Origin: Paenibacillus sedimenti
GTDB taxonomy: Bacteria > Bacillota > Bacilli > Paenibacillales > NBRC-103111
Direction: 5' to 3'
Length of the DNA stretch: 64,000 bases
NCBI RefSeq assembly: GCF_014534655.1
Contig: NZ_JACVVD010000010.1
Span: forward strand, 1 to 64,000
Positions within the stretch are counted from its first letter, which is position 1. Every line of letters starts with the position of its first letter. The position numbers were made by a program, and so were the translations under genes. This document shows, in pieces, positions 1 to 8,397 of the stretch. The notes under the pieces are model-generated. The model was not told where the DNA came from. It was given only the letters and a program-made list of their open reading frames with translations, and did no database searches.

Positions 1-109
1 CTACGTGTTACTCACCCGTCCGCCGCTATCCCCGAAGGGACCGCTCGACTTGCATGTATTAGGCACGCCGCCAGCGTTCGTCCTGAGCCAGGATCAAACT
101 CTCCAAAAA
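1..109 (-). rRNA. rrs: 16S ribosomal RNA, 5' end (partial)
   Basis: The reverse complement reads the universal 5' end of bacterial 16S rRNA: AGAGTTTGATCCTGGCTCAG lies at 83-102 and is followed by GACGAACGCTGGCGGCGTGC. Counting back from E. coli position 8 puts nucleotide 1 near 109. The gene runs off the left edge, so only about the first 109 nucleotides are present. It is read leftward. The leader and promoters lie to its right. Confidence 0.97.
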
Positions 110-209
110 GGATGAATCTGAATAGCTCATTTAAAGCTGACGAGATTGTTAATCTCTTAAAGTTTAGAGTCGATTTCTCGACCGTGCTTCTTCACTCGTT
201 GTTCAGTTT

Positions 210-219
210 TCAAAGAACA
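210..219 (-). promoter_or_regulatory. rrn leader boxA antitermination element
   Basis: On the minus strand the leader reads TGTTCTTTGA followed by AAACTGAAC, about 100 nt before the 16S start. This matches the boxA element (TGYTCTTTNA) of Bacillus-type rRNA leaders, which loads NusB/NusE antitermination factors. Position and sequence both fit; binding itself is inferred. Confidence 0.75.
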
Positions 220-260
220 ATTTCTTTCGTTTTCCGACTCGCTCTCGCGGCCGGACTTAC

Positions 261-290
261 AATGTACCACAGTTTCGACATCAATTGCAA
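261..290 (-). promoter_or_regulatory. rrn operon promoter, proximal (P2)
   Basis: On the minus strand there is a -35 TTGCAA (285-290), an 18-bp spacer and a -10 TACATT (261-266). The -10 is preceded by GTGG, exactly as in the distal promoter at 402-430. The paired layout fits the tandem P1/P2 promoters of Firmicute rRNA operons. Confidence 0.55.
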
Positions 291-401
291 GCTGTTTTTT
301 CTTGGAAGTTTTAGTCGTTTAATTTTGAGATCACATCGTAACATTTTGCTGCTCGACCGCTTTTTCTAGTAATCATGTCTGCTTTCGAGGCAACGAGAAA
401 T

Positions 402-430
402 AATGTACCACGATCCGAAAGTAATTTCAA
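402..430 (-). promoter_or_regulatory. rrn operon promoter, distal (P1)
   Basis: On the minus strand: -35 TTGAAA (425-430), 17-bp spacer, -10 TACATT (402-407). The ten bases GTGGTACATT recur at the proximal promoter. The stretch 110-523 otherwise holds only the rRNA leader; short open frames there show no coding signal. Confidence 0.6.
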
Positions 431-523
431 CTCTTTTAAAAATGTTCTACAATTCCAACTGTTTTGATTGTTTCTACATCTATATATGTAACGGCCAGTC
501 GAAACAGACTTGGATTTTCGCAT

Positions 524-573
524 AAAAAAAGGCACCTTGTGCACTAGAATCATCAATTCTAGCAAAAGATGCC
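524..573 (-). terminator. Intrinsic terminator of the VOC gene
   Basis: On the minus strand a long imperfect hairpin (GGCA...TTGCTAGAAT, loop TGATG, ATTCTAGTGCA...TGCC) is followed by TTTTTTT. It lies 27 bp past the stop codon of the VOC gene and insulates it from the rRNA promoters. Confidence 0.8.
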
Positions 574-599
574 GCGATATACCATGTTCTTATAACCAA

Positions 600-989
600 T
601 CAACGAGTAGATTGAAAGAATTCGATGCGCTCCCCGTCTAATCCATTAAAAAAGAAATATCTCGAACCATTAGGCAATGTTGTAATCTCAGCATCTAGCT
701 GTTCTACTTGAAGCCCTTTGATTCTGGCGAATTCCGCTTCCGCATCATCCACGGTAAATGCCAGATGGTGAACCTTGCCTTCTTGCGGCAGTCCGGCATT
801 GTAGCCTTCAATCAGCTCGACTTCCGTTTCCCCATTTACATCAAACCCCAGAAAACCTAATCGAATCACGCCGTTCGTGTGGATCAGTGTTCCTTTGTGT
901 TTAAGACCGATAACTTCTTCATAAAATCGGATCGAAGCTTCAAGATTGGCGACCATGACGCCGACATGCTCCATTTTCAAAACTGCCAT
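600..989 (-). CDS. VOC family (glyoxalase-like) protein
   Basis: A 129-residue single-domain vicinal-oxygen-chelate protein. The start MAVLKMEHVGVMVANLEAS and the later FYEEVIGL segment are the first beta-alpha-beta unit of the glyoxalase/bleomycin-resistance fold. VHHLAFTVDD near residue 75 and the C-terminal RIEFFQ form the second half, with His and Glu placed as metal ligands. Length is normal for lactoylglutathione lyase-like proteins, but the substrate cannot be told from sequence. ATG start is preceded by GGGAGGT. Monocistronic, with its own terminator. Confidence 0.85.
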   Translation of the reverse strand: MAVLKMEHVGVMVANLEASIRFYEEVIGLKHKGTLIHTNGVIRLGFLGFDVNGETEVELIEGYNAGLPQEGKVHHLAFTVDDAEAEFARIKGLQVEQLDAEITTLPNGSRYFFFNGLDGERIEFFQSTR

Positions 990-1148
990 ATGTACATACC
1001 TCCCATAATTACTCTCTCAATTGTATCGAAAAAGAAGAGGAAGAGCTAGGATATTGATCGTATTTATTAGGTTGAAAGATTTCGCTATTAGCTGAAAGAA
1101 GAGGTATACTGGTGTAAGAAGAAATGTCAGTCTAAGGAGGTTTTATGA

Positions 1149-1427
1149 ATGAGAGTGTTAAAGCTTCTGCAAATTTACGAAGTAGATGGAATTACACCCA
1201 AACATCGTTCCGAACGATTCGATTTTGACGAGATTCAAGGGCAGACCTTTCGTGAGATGAAGCCGACCGAGATCGGATGCCCGATGATTCTATCAGGAAT
1301 TGATAAATATGTACCTTTTAAAACAACCAGAGTTCAAGCTATAGATCGAGATGGTCCCGATTTTCGAGTGCTTACACGTAATACGATCTATCATTTTGAA
1401 GTTTATACCGATCGAAGAGCCACTTAA
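1149..1427 (+). CDS. Small conserved-looking hypothetical protein
   Basis: A 92-residue protein with no recognised domain. It is soluble, rich in charged and aromatic residues, and has no signal peptide or membrane segment. The start is well supported by an AAGGAGG site 8 bp upstream (about 1135-1141), and a strong terminator begins inside its last codons. That tight promoter-RBS-terminator packaging argues for a real gene. Function unknown. Confidence 0.7.
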   Translation: MRVLKLLQIYEVDGITPKHRSERFDFDEIQGQTFREMKPTEIGCPMILSGIDKYVPFKTTRVQAIDRDGPDFRVLTRNTIYHFEVYTDRRAT

Positions 1428-1454
1428 CTTTTTGGAAAGTTAGTGGCTTTTTTT
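1418..1454 (+). terminator. Intrinsic terminator overlapping a stop codon
   Basis: AGCCACTTAACTTT, loop TTGG, AAAGTTAGTGGCT, then a T tract. The stem includes the TAA stop of the 92-residue gene. Confidence 0.9.
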
Positions 1455-1574
1455 GTTGTTTCTACTAATAAATAATTTCTTAACTTCTCAAACTCTATCA
1501 ATCTCCCTTATACTAAAAGTTGGGATTTAATTTACCAACGTTCTATTTATATAAGGGAGGAAATTTGAAACACT

Positions 1575-3725
1575 ATGAAAAAAACACTCAAGACTCGCCT
1601 TACCGCTTTAGCTCTTGTAACTGTTCTTACCAGTTCCTTCGGTAGCAGCCTCGCATTTGCCGAAACGTCAGTTCCCGCTACCTCCGTTAAATTGAAGTCC
1701 GATATGCAGCTTGCTATTGATAACGGTGCTGTTGAAGGATATGGCGACACCGATTATCGCGGCGCTAATGCCGCTACTCGCGCTGAAGTAGTTACCATGA
1801 TTAACCGCGCGGCTAAATTGAAAGATGCTGACCTTGGATCCGTTACGTTCACTGACTTGGCTAGCTGGCAAAAACAAGCGGTAGCCAACGCCGTTGCAGC
1901 TAAGCTCATTAGCGGTTTTGCAGATGGCACATTCCATCCGAATGCTCCCGTGACACGCCAAGAGCTTGCCGAATTGGTTGTTAAAACCGTTACTGGCGGC
2001 CAATTGCCGAAAGTGAATGAGAATGTACTGAACTATTTTAAAGATAACAGCTTAATTGCCAAAGAATCCCGTCCATATGTAGCTTATGCGGTTATTAGCG
2101 GTATCTTTGCTCCAACCTTGGATGGTAATTTCAATCCAACAGCGGAAGTGACTCGCGACGAAGCGGCGAAAGCTCTTAAGCCTATCCTTTTTAAAGTAGT
2201 AGATATTTTGACAACGAACGATATTCACGGAAAAATCGAAGTCGGTTTCGATAAGAAACGTAATCAAGGCCAAGGCGGTATGGAGACGCTGGGCGGTATT
2301 GTGAACGATTTCCGCGCGGTGAACCCGAAAGGAACTGTCGTCGTGGACGGTGGCGACGCATGGCAAGGTACGCTCATTTCCAATACAACCAACGGTCAAT
2401 CTGTGATAGATACGATGGCTGAGGTTGAATACGATGCGGCTGCTATCGGCAACCACGAATTTGATTTCGGTCGTGATGTGCTCATCAACAACATTAAAAA
2501 TGCCAAGTTCCCGATTCTCGGCGCGAACATTATCGAAGACAAAACAGGTAAACGCGTTGATTGGACGCAGCCTTACGTCATCGTTGAAAAAGACGGATTA
2601 AAAATCGGTATTATCGGCTTCGCAACTCCACAAACTACAACAACAACCAAATCAACGAATATTGAAGGACTCAGTTTCACAGATCCGATTCCTTTGGCCA
2701 AAGATCTATCGGCTGAGCTGCGTGCTAAGGGTGCAGACATCATTATGGTTACGTCTCACCTGCCTGGCGAACAAAATCAAAAATCCCAAGAAATTATGAG
2801 CGAGCTGGCTGATCTAGCAAACGGCACAGGAAACGGTACGCTGGACGCGATCGTTGGCGGTCATTCTCATATGCGCGTATCCGGTATTGTGAACGGCATT
2901 CCTGTCGTGGAAGCTCAAAGCTGGCTATACGCGGTTGGCCATATTCAATTATTTGTAGACAAAAATACGAAGAAAGTCGTTTCCTCCAATGCTAGTCTGC
3001 TTGAAACTTACACCAACTTGACTACAGCAGATGAAGAAGTTCAAAAAACCGTTAAGGACTATCAATCTAAAATTTCCGTAAAAGCCAACGAAGTTGAAGT
3101 TGTCGTTGCAGAGCCGCAGACTCGCAAGTCATTCCGTTTCGCGACAAACGGCGGGGTCGATCGCGACGGTACTTCCCAGCTCGGAAACAGCATTACCGAT
3201 GCTATGCGCGCTTCAGAAAAATCGGATATCGCTTTCACGAACATCGGCGGTATTCGCGCCGACCTGGACAAAGGCGATTTGACTTACGGCAAAATGTTTG
3301 AAGTTCTTCCTTTCGGGAACTATAACGTAACAGGAACGATGACGGCTGAACAAGTTAAGAAAGCTCTGGAAGTCACTGATAAATACTCCAAGCTTCCTGC
3401 CATTCAATTCTCCGGTTTGAAAGTGGAGTGGGATGCAACGAAACCTGATGGTCAAAGATATTCCAAAATTACGCTTGTCGACGGTACTCCGGTTTATGTA
3501 GACGGCAAATTCAACACAAGCCGCACATTCAAAGTAACGACAAACGATTTCATGGCAACCGGCAGCGGTGACGGCTTCACCGTGTTTGGAGAAGTGAAAG
3601 ACTGGAAAGACGGTGCGATTATGCTCGATGCATGGGTAAGCTACGCCAACTCTCTGAAAGCTGCAGGCAAAACATTGTCGGTACAAGACGATGGCCGCGA
3701 CGTGCGTTTGGATCTGAAGAAGTAA
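1575..3725 (+). CDS. SLH-anchored 5'-nucleotidase / 2',3'-cyclic phosphodiesterase
   Basis: A 716-residue exported enzyme that should dephosphorylate extracellular nucleotides for phosphate or nucleoside scavenging. Residues 1-29 are a signal peptide ending AFA. Residues about 35-205 are three S-layer-homology repeats, which bind pyruvylated cell-wall polymer. The metallophosphatase core starts near 209 with TNDIHG and continues with GDAWQGT, GNHEFDFG (about 292) and GGHSH (about 427), which supply the two-metal site. The 5'-nucleotidase C-terminal domain follows (NIGGIRADL near 555; TGSGDGF near 662). SLH repeats are N-terminal here, whereas many such enzymes end in a sortase or SLH tail. 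RBS GGGAGG lies upstream. Confidence 0.93.
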   Translation: MKKTLKTRLTALALVTVLTSSFGSSLAFAETSVPATSVKLKSDMQLAIDNGAVEGYGDTDYRGANAATRAEVVTMINRAAKLKDADLGSVTFTDLASWQKQAVANAVAAKLISGFADGTFHPNAPVTRQELAELVVKTVTGGQLPKVNENVLNYFKDNSLIAKESRPYVAYAVISGIFAPTLDGNFNPTAEVTRDEAAKALKPILFKVVDILTTNDIHGKIEVGFDKKRNQGQGGMETLGGIVNDFRAVNPKGTVVVDGGDAWQGTLISNTTNGQSVIDTMAEVEYDAAAIGNHEFDFGRDVLINNIKNAKFPILGANIIEDKTGKRVDWTQPYVIVEKDGLKIGIIGFATPQTTTTTKSTNIEGLSFTDPIPLAKDLSAELRAKGADIIMVTSHLPGEQNQKSQEIMSELADLANGTGNGTLDAIVGGHSHMRVSGIVNGIPVVEAQSWLYAVGHIQLFVDKNTKKVVSSNASLLETYTNLTTADEEVQKTVKDYQSKISVKANEVEVVVAEPQTRKSFRFATNGGVDRDGTSQLGNSITDAMRASEKSDIAFTNIGGIRADLDKGDLTYGKMFEVLPFGNYNVTGTMTAEQVKKALEVTDKYSKLPAIQFSGLKVEWDATKPDGQRYSKITLVDGTPVYVDGKFNTSRTFKVTTNDFMATGSGDGFTVFGEVKDWKDGAIMLDAWVSYANSLKAAGKTLSVQDDGRDVRLDLKK

Positions 3726-3735
3726 TTGATCGTTG

Positions 3736-3783
3736 AAAAAAGAGCCCTTGCTCTTCCGATAAGGAAGAGCGAAGGGCTCTTTC
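3736..3783. terminator. Bidirectional intrinsic terminator
   Basis: AGAGCCCTT-g-CTCTTCC, loop GATAA, GGAAGAG-cg-AAGGGCTCT, with T-rich sequence on the right and an A tract (T tract on the minus strand) on the left. It serves the convergent nucleotidase gene and the response regulator gene. Confidence 0.9.
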
Positions 3784-3798
3784 GCATTTAATCAGGGG

Positions 3799-4461
3799 TC
3801 AGTCTCCGCCAAGTCCTGCTTCACGGGCAAGCATAATGGCTTGAGCGCGGTCTACAACCTGAAGCTTATTTAATATATTAGAGACATGATTACGCACTGT
3901 CTTGAGTGTTAAGCCTAGTTTGCGGGCGATATCGGCATTGGAAGCTCCCCTAGTGATCAGCTCCAACACTTCCCGCTCCCGATCTGTGAGCTTAGGGAAA
4001 ATAGGGCTGGCGGACGGCTTGCTTGTTAAGGTGTCAAAGTAATACATCATCTTTCGGGCAATAGAGGCGCTGAATATGGCCTCGCCGCTGCCCACCACGG
4101 TGATTGCCCGTACGATTTCTGTCTTGTGTGCTCCCTTTAGCATATAGCCTCTTGCCCCGGCGCGCATCGCAGAAAATACAGAGGTATCATCATCAAACAT
4201 CGTCAGCATGAGAATGCCGATATGCGGACTTGTGCGAACGATCTCACGCGTGGCTTCAATGCCATTCATGCCCGGCATGCTCACATCCATGAGTATGATA
4301 TCCGGCTGTACGATTTCCGCGAGCCGAACGGCTTCCTCACCGTCCTCAGCAACGCCGACCACTTCAAATTCCGCAACGGACTGCAGCGTGGAAAGCAGAC
4401 CCTCGCGAAACATCGGATGGTCGTCAACCAGCAAGATTCTCAGCTTCTCCGCTTCCAGCAT
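3799..4461 (-). CDS. NarL/FixJ-family response regulator
   Basis: A 220-residue two-component regulator. The receiver domain has acidic pocket D13-D14 (VDDHP), phospho-acceptor D59 (ILMDVSMPG) and a switch Lys near 109 (MLKG). A LuxR-type helix-turn-helix follows at about 150-210 (LTDREREVLELI...SNADIARKL...VRNHVSNIL). Its start lies inside the end of the histidine kinase gene (38-bp overlap), so the pair is translationally coupled. The partner kinase is the HisKA_3 type that normally pairs with this regulator class. Two palindromes upstream of the kinase gene are likely targets. Confidence 0.95.
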   Translation of the reverse strand: MLEAEKLRILLVDDHPMFREGLLSTLQSVAEFEVVGVAEDGEEAVRLAEIVQPDIILMDVSMPGMNGIEATREIVRTSPHIGILMLTMFDDDTSVFSAMRAGARGYMLKGAHKTEIVRAITVVGSGEAIFSASIARKMMYYFDTLTSKPSASPIFPKLTDREREVLELITRGASNADIARKLGLTLKTVRNHVSNILNKLQVVDRAQAIMLAREAGLGGD

Positions 4462-6541
4462 GGCTGTCTCCTCCCTCCAGGACAGGTAATTGAATCGATA
4501 TTTGCGTACCTTGGCCGGGCTCGGAACGAATGACGAACGTTCCGCCCAGCTCTTCCGCTCTTTCCCGCATCGAGCGGATGCCGATGCCGGGCTTCGGCTG
4601 CTGCGGCAAGCCGCAGCCGTTATCGGTTATGTCCACGTGCAGCAGATCCCCCTCTGCACGCAGCCGTATGACGCACTCGCTGGCACCGGCATGACGAACG
4701 GCGTTCGTCAATGCCTCCTGCGCGATACGGTAGAGGGCCACCTCTGCAGCCGCGTGCAGCTGCAGCCCGCGATCAAACCCATCCAGCGTCACGCGCATGG
4801 ATGGGTCCTCGAGCTGCATCGCCAGCTCCTGCATGGCGAAGGCGAGACCGAATTCGTCCAGCGCAGGCGGACGAAGCGCGTAGACCAGGCGGCGGATATC
4901 GGCGATCGCCGCCCGCATTTGGGCTTGCACGAGCTCTAGTGCAAGCCGCGACTTATCCGGCTCCGCCTCGTGCAGGAGCAAGGCTTCGTCGAGACGAAGC
5001 ATCATGCTCGCCAGGCCGGAGCCGAGACCGTCATGGAGATCGCGCCGCAATCTCCGCCGCTCTTCCTCCCGCGCGGTGACGAGCCGCTCGCGCGAACGGT
5101 GCAGCTCGCTGGTCAGGCGCTCCGCTTGAACAGCAATGCTGACTTGACGAATGAGATCGTCAAGGAGATGACGCTTATCGGGCGGCAGCGCCCCGTGCAG
5201 ATCATCGATACCGAGGATAAGCTTGCCCACGGGTTCGCCCTGTACGTTTAAGGGGATGCTGCTTACCTGCCCAGCGGCGTACTTGTTATCGCCATAGGAG
5301 GCTAATTTCTCCGTTCCCCGCTCCGTCTGAGCTTCAATTGCCACATAAGGCAGCCTAAGCGCATGTGCGGCATTTTCCACGATGGATGAGAGCAAGGATC
5401 GCTGCGTCAAAGCACTTTCGAGCCGCTCCGTTAATCCGGAAAGCACTTTATAAGGATCGTCTCGTTCGCCGTAAACAAGATGGTTAACCGCTTTTTGCAC
5501 CTTTTCCCGCAAGGGGTGGAACATGACCGCAACTAAGCCGGTAGCGAGCAATGCAATGACCATGTTCACTTTGCCTTGCAGCATGACGCCGCAAATTCCG
5601 ACGATCATGGCATAAAACAAGACGGTCATCGTACTGAGCACGATATAAACCAACGTACGGTTAAAAGCGATCGACATATGGCGAAGCCTCGTTTCCAGCA
5701 CCACAATACCAATGGAAAACGGCATAAACAGCAGACCTGAATACATAATGCATTGGCAAATCAATCGCGTAATCCCATTGTCCACAACTGGCTCCAGAGC
5801 CCCGAAAACGCCCCCAACGCTGTAACATGCCATTCCCCAAGCAAACCACTGGATTTGTCGGCGCTGCTCTACGGAAGCGGTTTGAAAATATCGAACAAAC
5901 TGCGCGGCGACAACTAGTCCGTGCATAGTCAGCATGTATGCATTTCTGATTAAAGGCGGCCACAGCCCCGAATTCAAGAATGGAAATACAGGGAGCAGAA
6001 TGCTTGTAACCATTATAAGTACCCAAACTAAAGCAGGAATCATCGTCCATCGCGGGACAAATTTGCCGTATGGAAATAAGAACAAAAAGAAGATATACAT
6101 GGAACCGAACGTGTTCAAAATTATGAAGCCAGTTTTGAGCAGCGAAGCATCATCAAACAGCATGTCGTCCGTACTGAATATCGTCCCTGTCACGATAAGC
6201 AGCAGAGATGCTGTTACGCAGTAAATGTCTTTCCACCCATAACGGTACAGCAGAAAACCTACGGCCCACGAAGATAAATTCTGTATGGCCAGCAAAATAA
6301 CCGTTAGTCCGCCGAATAGTTCGGGGGTCAATCCAAGCTTGCCGATCTGGGCGAATTGTTCCGCATTCAATTGAAAATAGCTAACGCATCCGTCACCGCT
6401 GCAAGGAACGTTGTAAGCGCCAATGCCGTACCAATGACTGAATATCGATACATAAACGGATAAAATGGCTGCCAGCCACCAAGCGAGGTGAACAGCAACG
6501 TTCAGCGACCGATGCAAGCCCCTGCTCCGGATTCGATCCAT
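4424..6541 (-). CDS. Membrane sensor histidine kinase (HisKA_3 type)
   Basis: About 705 residues. The N-terminal third holds roughly eight hydrophobic segments. A GAF-like region (about 370-480) and a short coiled coil follow, then the dimerisation/phospho-acceptor helix with DLHDGLGSG (His near 503) and a HATPase domain (NAVRHAGA, DNGCGL, GIGIRSMRERAEELGG). The start chosen is the ATG at 6541, which has AAGGGA nine bases upstream; an ATG 27 bp further out lacks a usable site. The stimulus is unknown. The gene is the first of a two-gene operon with its regulator and is divergent from a membrane protein. Confidence 0.93.
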   Translation of the reverse strand: MDRIRSRGLHRSLNVAVHLAWWLAAILSVYVSIFSHWYGIGAYNVPCSGDGCVSYFQLNAEQFAQIGKLGLTPELFGGLTVILLAIQNLSSWAVGFLLYRYGWKDIYCVTASLLLIVTGTIFSTDDMLFDDASLLKTGFIILNTFGSMYIFFLFLFPYGKFVPRWTMIPALVWVLIMVTSILLPVFPFLNSGLWPPLIRNAYMLTMHGLVVAAQFVRYFQTASVEQRRQIQWFAWGMACYSVGGVFGALEPVVDNGITRLICQCIMYSGLLFMPFSIGIVVLETRLRHMSIAFNRTLVYIVLSTMTVLFYAMIVGICGVMLQGKVNMVIALLATGLVAVMFHPLREKVQKAVNHLVYGERDDPYKVLSGLTERLESALTQRSLLSSIVENAAHALRLPYVAIEAQTERGTEKLASYGDNKYAAGQVSSIPLNVQGEPVGKLILGIDDLHGALPPDKRHLLDDLIRQVSIAVQAERLTSELHRSRERLVTAREEERRRLRRDLHDGLGSGLASMMLRLDEALLLHEAEPDKSRLALELVQAQMRAAIADIRRLVYALRPPALDEFGLAFAMQELAMQLEDPSMRVTLDGFDRGLQLHAAAEVALYRIAQEALTNAVRHAGASECVIRLRAEGDLLHVDITDNGCGLPQQPKPGIGIRSMRERAEELGGTFVIRSEPGQGTQISIQLPVLEGGDSHAGSGEAENLAG

Positions 6542-6577
6542 GTTCTTACGTCCCTTCGAATTGTACATGTTTCCAAC

Positions 6578-6648
6578 AGTATATCATGCTCCCGTTCCCG
6601 ACTGATCGGGAATCTTGCGATATAAGAATTTCCCGGGCAGCTCGGGAA
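6578..6648. promoter_or_regulatory. Divergent promoter region with two palindromic operators
   Basis: Two near-identical dyads are seen: TTCCCGACTGATCGGGAA (6595-6612) and TTCCCGGGCAGCTCGGGAA (6630-6648), centred about 35 bp apart. A minus-strand -10 TATACT (revcomp of 6578-6583) has no -35 match; the first dyad sits where the -35 should be, as expected for an activator-dependent promoter. The response regulator encoded next door is the obvious candidate ligand (inference). Confidence 0.6.
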
Positions 6649-6732
6649 TAACGCCCTTGTGGGCGGGACGCCTGGGAAACTATCATCAGGAACATCAAGT
6701 TCATTTCAAAAAGCGAAAGGAAGTGTCAAGTT

Positions 6733-7410
6733 TTGATCACTGTACCACAATCATTCTTGCGTTTCAGCGGCTGGATGCTGCTGTTAGCCGGCGTCATCAT
6801 CGGCATTGTGCAGGCCGTCCACCTCGAGGATATTCCAGCAGGCATGGAGGAAATGTCCTACTTTGTGGATGTCGCCGTCTGGACGCACATCGCCTTATAC
6901 ATCGGCATTACGATGCTTTTAATGGGGTTGGCTGGCTTATATTTGCGTCAAGCTCATGCTTTAAAATGGTGGGGCTGGATTAGCTACGGCTTTATCTTCT
7001 TCGCATACATGGTGGATCTGACCCATGCGGCCATTCAAATTTTCGACTATCCCGTTCTGTTCGCCGACATCCAAACCGAGGAGCAGTTGAAAGCCGCTTC
7101 AGACGCCGTCTTGAAAGTGCAAATGAGCGATGGGCCCGGCTCTATGCTGATGGCAGTCGCATATCCGATGCTTCTGCTCGGTGCACTGCTCATGAGCATC
7201 TCCATGCTGCGAGCCAAGTTGCTGACCAAATGGCCAGCGATCATGAACCTCGTCTTCTTATTCTTCATGTTCTTACCCTACGGGCCTGTCACCAAGTACC
7301 TCTTCGCCTTATCTTTCCTCGTCTATTCGTGGTACGGCGCCATTCTCGCCTTTGAGAAAAGAACACAACCACAAATCCCCGCTGTGACACATGGCGCTCC
7401 TATCGTCTAG
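6733..7410 (+). CDS. Multi-pass membrane protein of unknown function
   Basis: A 225-residue protein with about five to six transmembrane helices (roughly 10-30, 46-70, 80-103, 140-162, 167-185, 188-208) and a short polar tail. No catalytic motif is recognised. The start is a TTG preceded by AAAGGAAG; the next ATG (residue 15) has no ribosome-binding site and lies in the first helix. It is transcribed away from the sensor kinase/regulator pair and shares its palindrome-rich control region, so it may be that system's target or accessory sensor. Confidence 0.75.
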   Translation: MITVPQSFLRFSGWMLLLAGVIIGIVQAVHLEDIPAGMEEMSYFVDVAVWTHIALYIGITMLLMGLAGLYLRQAHALKWWGWISYGFIFFAYMVDLTHAAIQIFDYPVLFADIQTEEQLKAASDAVLKVQMSDGPGSMLMAVAYPMLLLGALLMSISMLRAKLLTKWPAIMNLVFLFFMFLPYGPVTKYLFALSFLVYSWYGAILAFEKRTQPQIPAVTHGAPIV

Positions 7411-7476
7411 TTGCCCTTCATAGCCTCTTCTACCTCCCCGCAAGCGATCTCTAACTTAGTCCCCCATCAATAAAAG

Positions 7477-7509
7477 AACAGCCCCTTCATATGTGAAGTG
7501 GGCTGTTTT
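7477..7509. terminator. Bidirectional intrinsic terminator
   Basis: AACAGCCCCTTCA-TATG-TGAAGTGGGCTGTTTT between convergent genes. The CheR stop codon sits in its loop region, and T-rich sequence is present on both sides. Confidence 0.85.
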
Positions 7510-8383
7510 CCTGCGTTTTTCTTTTGCGGTACAGCTTTTCGACCTGATCAACAACCTCATAATGCCCAAAGCAATCGACAAAGGTTAACGACTCCTTGCT
7601 GCCTAATCCCAGAAATCCTCCAACGCTAAGACTTTCATGAAACAGTTCATGCGCCCGATTCTGCAAGGTCACGTTGAAGTAGATCAGCACATTGCGGCAA
7701 AGAATCACATGAAATTCGTTAAATGAACGATCCGTAACGAGATTATGTTGAAAAAATGTGACGTTCTGCATAAGGGCCGAAGCAAAAAAGGCATGCTCAT
7801 CGTTCGTTGTATAGTAGGCTGAAAATTCACGGCTTCCTCCTGCCTGCAGGTAGTTCTTCGTATAAGTCTGCATACGGGACAACGGGTAAGCTCGTGTTCT
7901 GGCTTTTTCGATAACAGTTGCATTCATATCCGTAGCGAAGATGCGCGTCTTATGCAGCAGCCCCTCTTCTTCAAGCAGAATGGCCATCGACAATACTTCT
8001 TCTCCCGTTGAACAACCTGCATGCCAAACTCGAATAGCGGGCAGTTCCCTTAAGCTAGGCACCACCACGGTGCGGAACGCGCGAAAAAAGCTGGGATCCC
8101 GGTACATCTCCGTCACATTGATCGAAAAATCCTTCATTAAACGCTGCGCGACCCGTTCGTCGTGGAGCGCTCTCTCCAACAGAGCCGTAATCGATGGCAA
8201 CTTCTCAAGCTTCATTCGGTTCTGAATCCGACGGCGGATCGACGTTCTCATATAATTACGGAAATCATACCCATAAAGCCGATATATACCTTCGAGCAAA
8301 AGATCGACTTCTAGTGCTTCCCGTTCCGTTTCCGCCGTATCTTCAAATTCTTCTGAAAATTCCGGGCCGGGTGAATTCAGCAT
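7487..8383 (-). CDS. CheR-type protein-glutamate O-methyltransferase
   Basis: A 298-residue SAM-dependent methyltransferase of the chemoreceptor-methylating CheR family. The N-terminal helical domain is about 20-90, with the basic patch RTSIRRRIQNRM. The Rossmann domain carries SAM motif I (HAGCSTGEE, near 117), the FATDMN acidic strand and the VILCRNVLIYFN motif. It lies 15 bp downstream of a CHASE3/GAF hybrid kinase, so it may act in a kinase-linked signalling set rather than in flagellar chemotaxis; no other che genes are nearby. RBS GGGAAGG precedes the ATG. Confidence 0.92.
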   Translation of the reverse strand: MLNSPGPEFSEEFEDTAETEREALEVDLLLEGIYRLYGYDFRNYMRTSIRRRIQNRMKLEKLPSITALLERALHDERVAQRLMKDFSINVTEMYRDPSFFRAFRTVVVPSLRELPAIRVWHAGCSTGEEVLSMAILLEEEGLLHKTRIFATDMNATVIEKARTRAYPLSRMQTYTKNYLQAGGSREFSAYYTTNDEHAFFASALMQNVTFFQHNLVTDRSFNEFHVILCRNVLIYFNVTLQNRAHELFHESLSVGGFLGLGSKESLTFVDCFGHYEVVDQVEKLYRKRKTQENSPLHI

Positions 8384-8397
8384 CGCATCGCCTTCCC

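Noticed and set aside
311-565. 84-codon frame in the rRNA leader
   Set aside because: Overlaps rrn promoter P1 and the VOC terminator; no RBS and no recognisable protein pattern.
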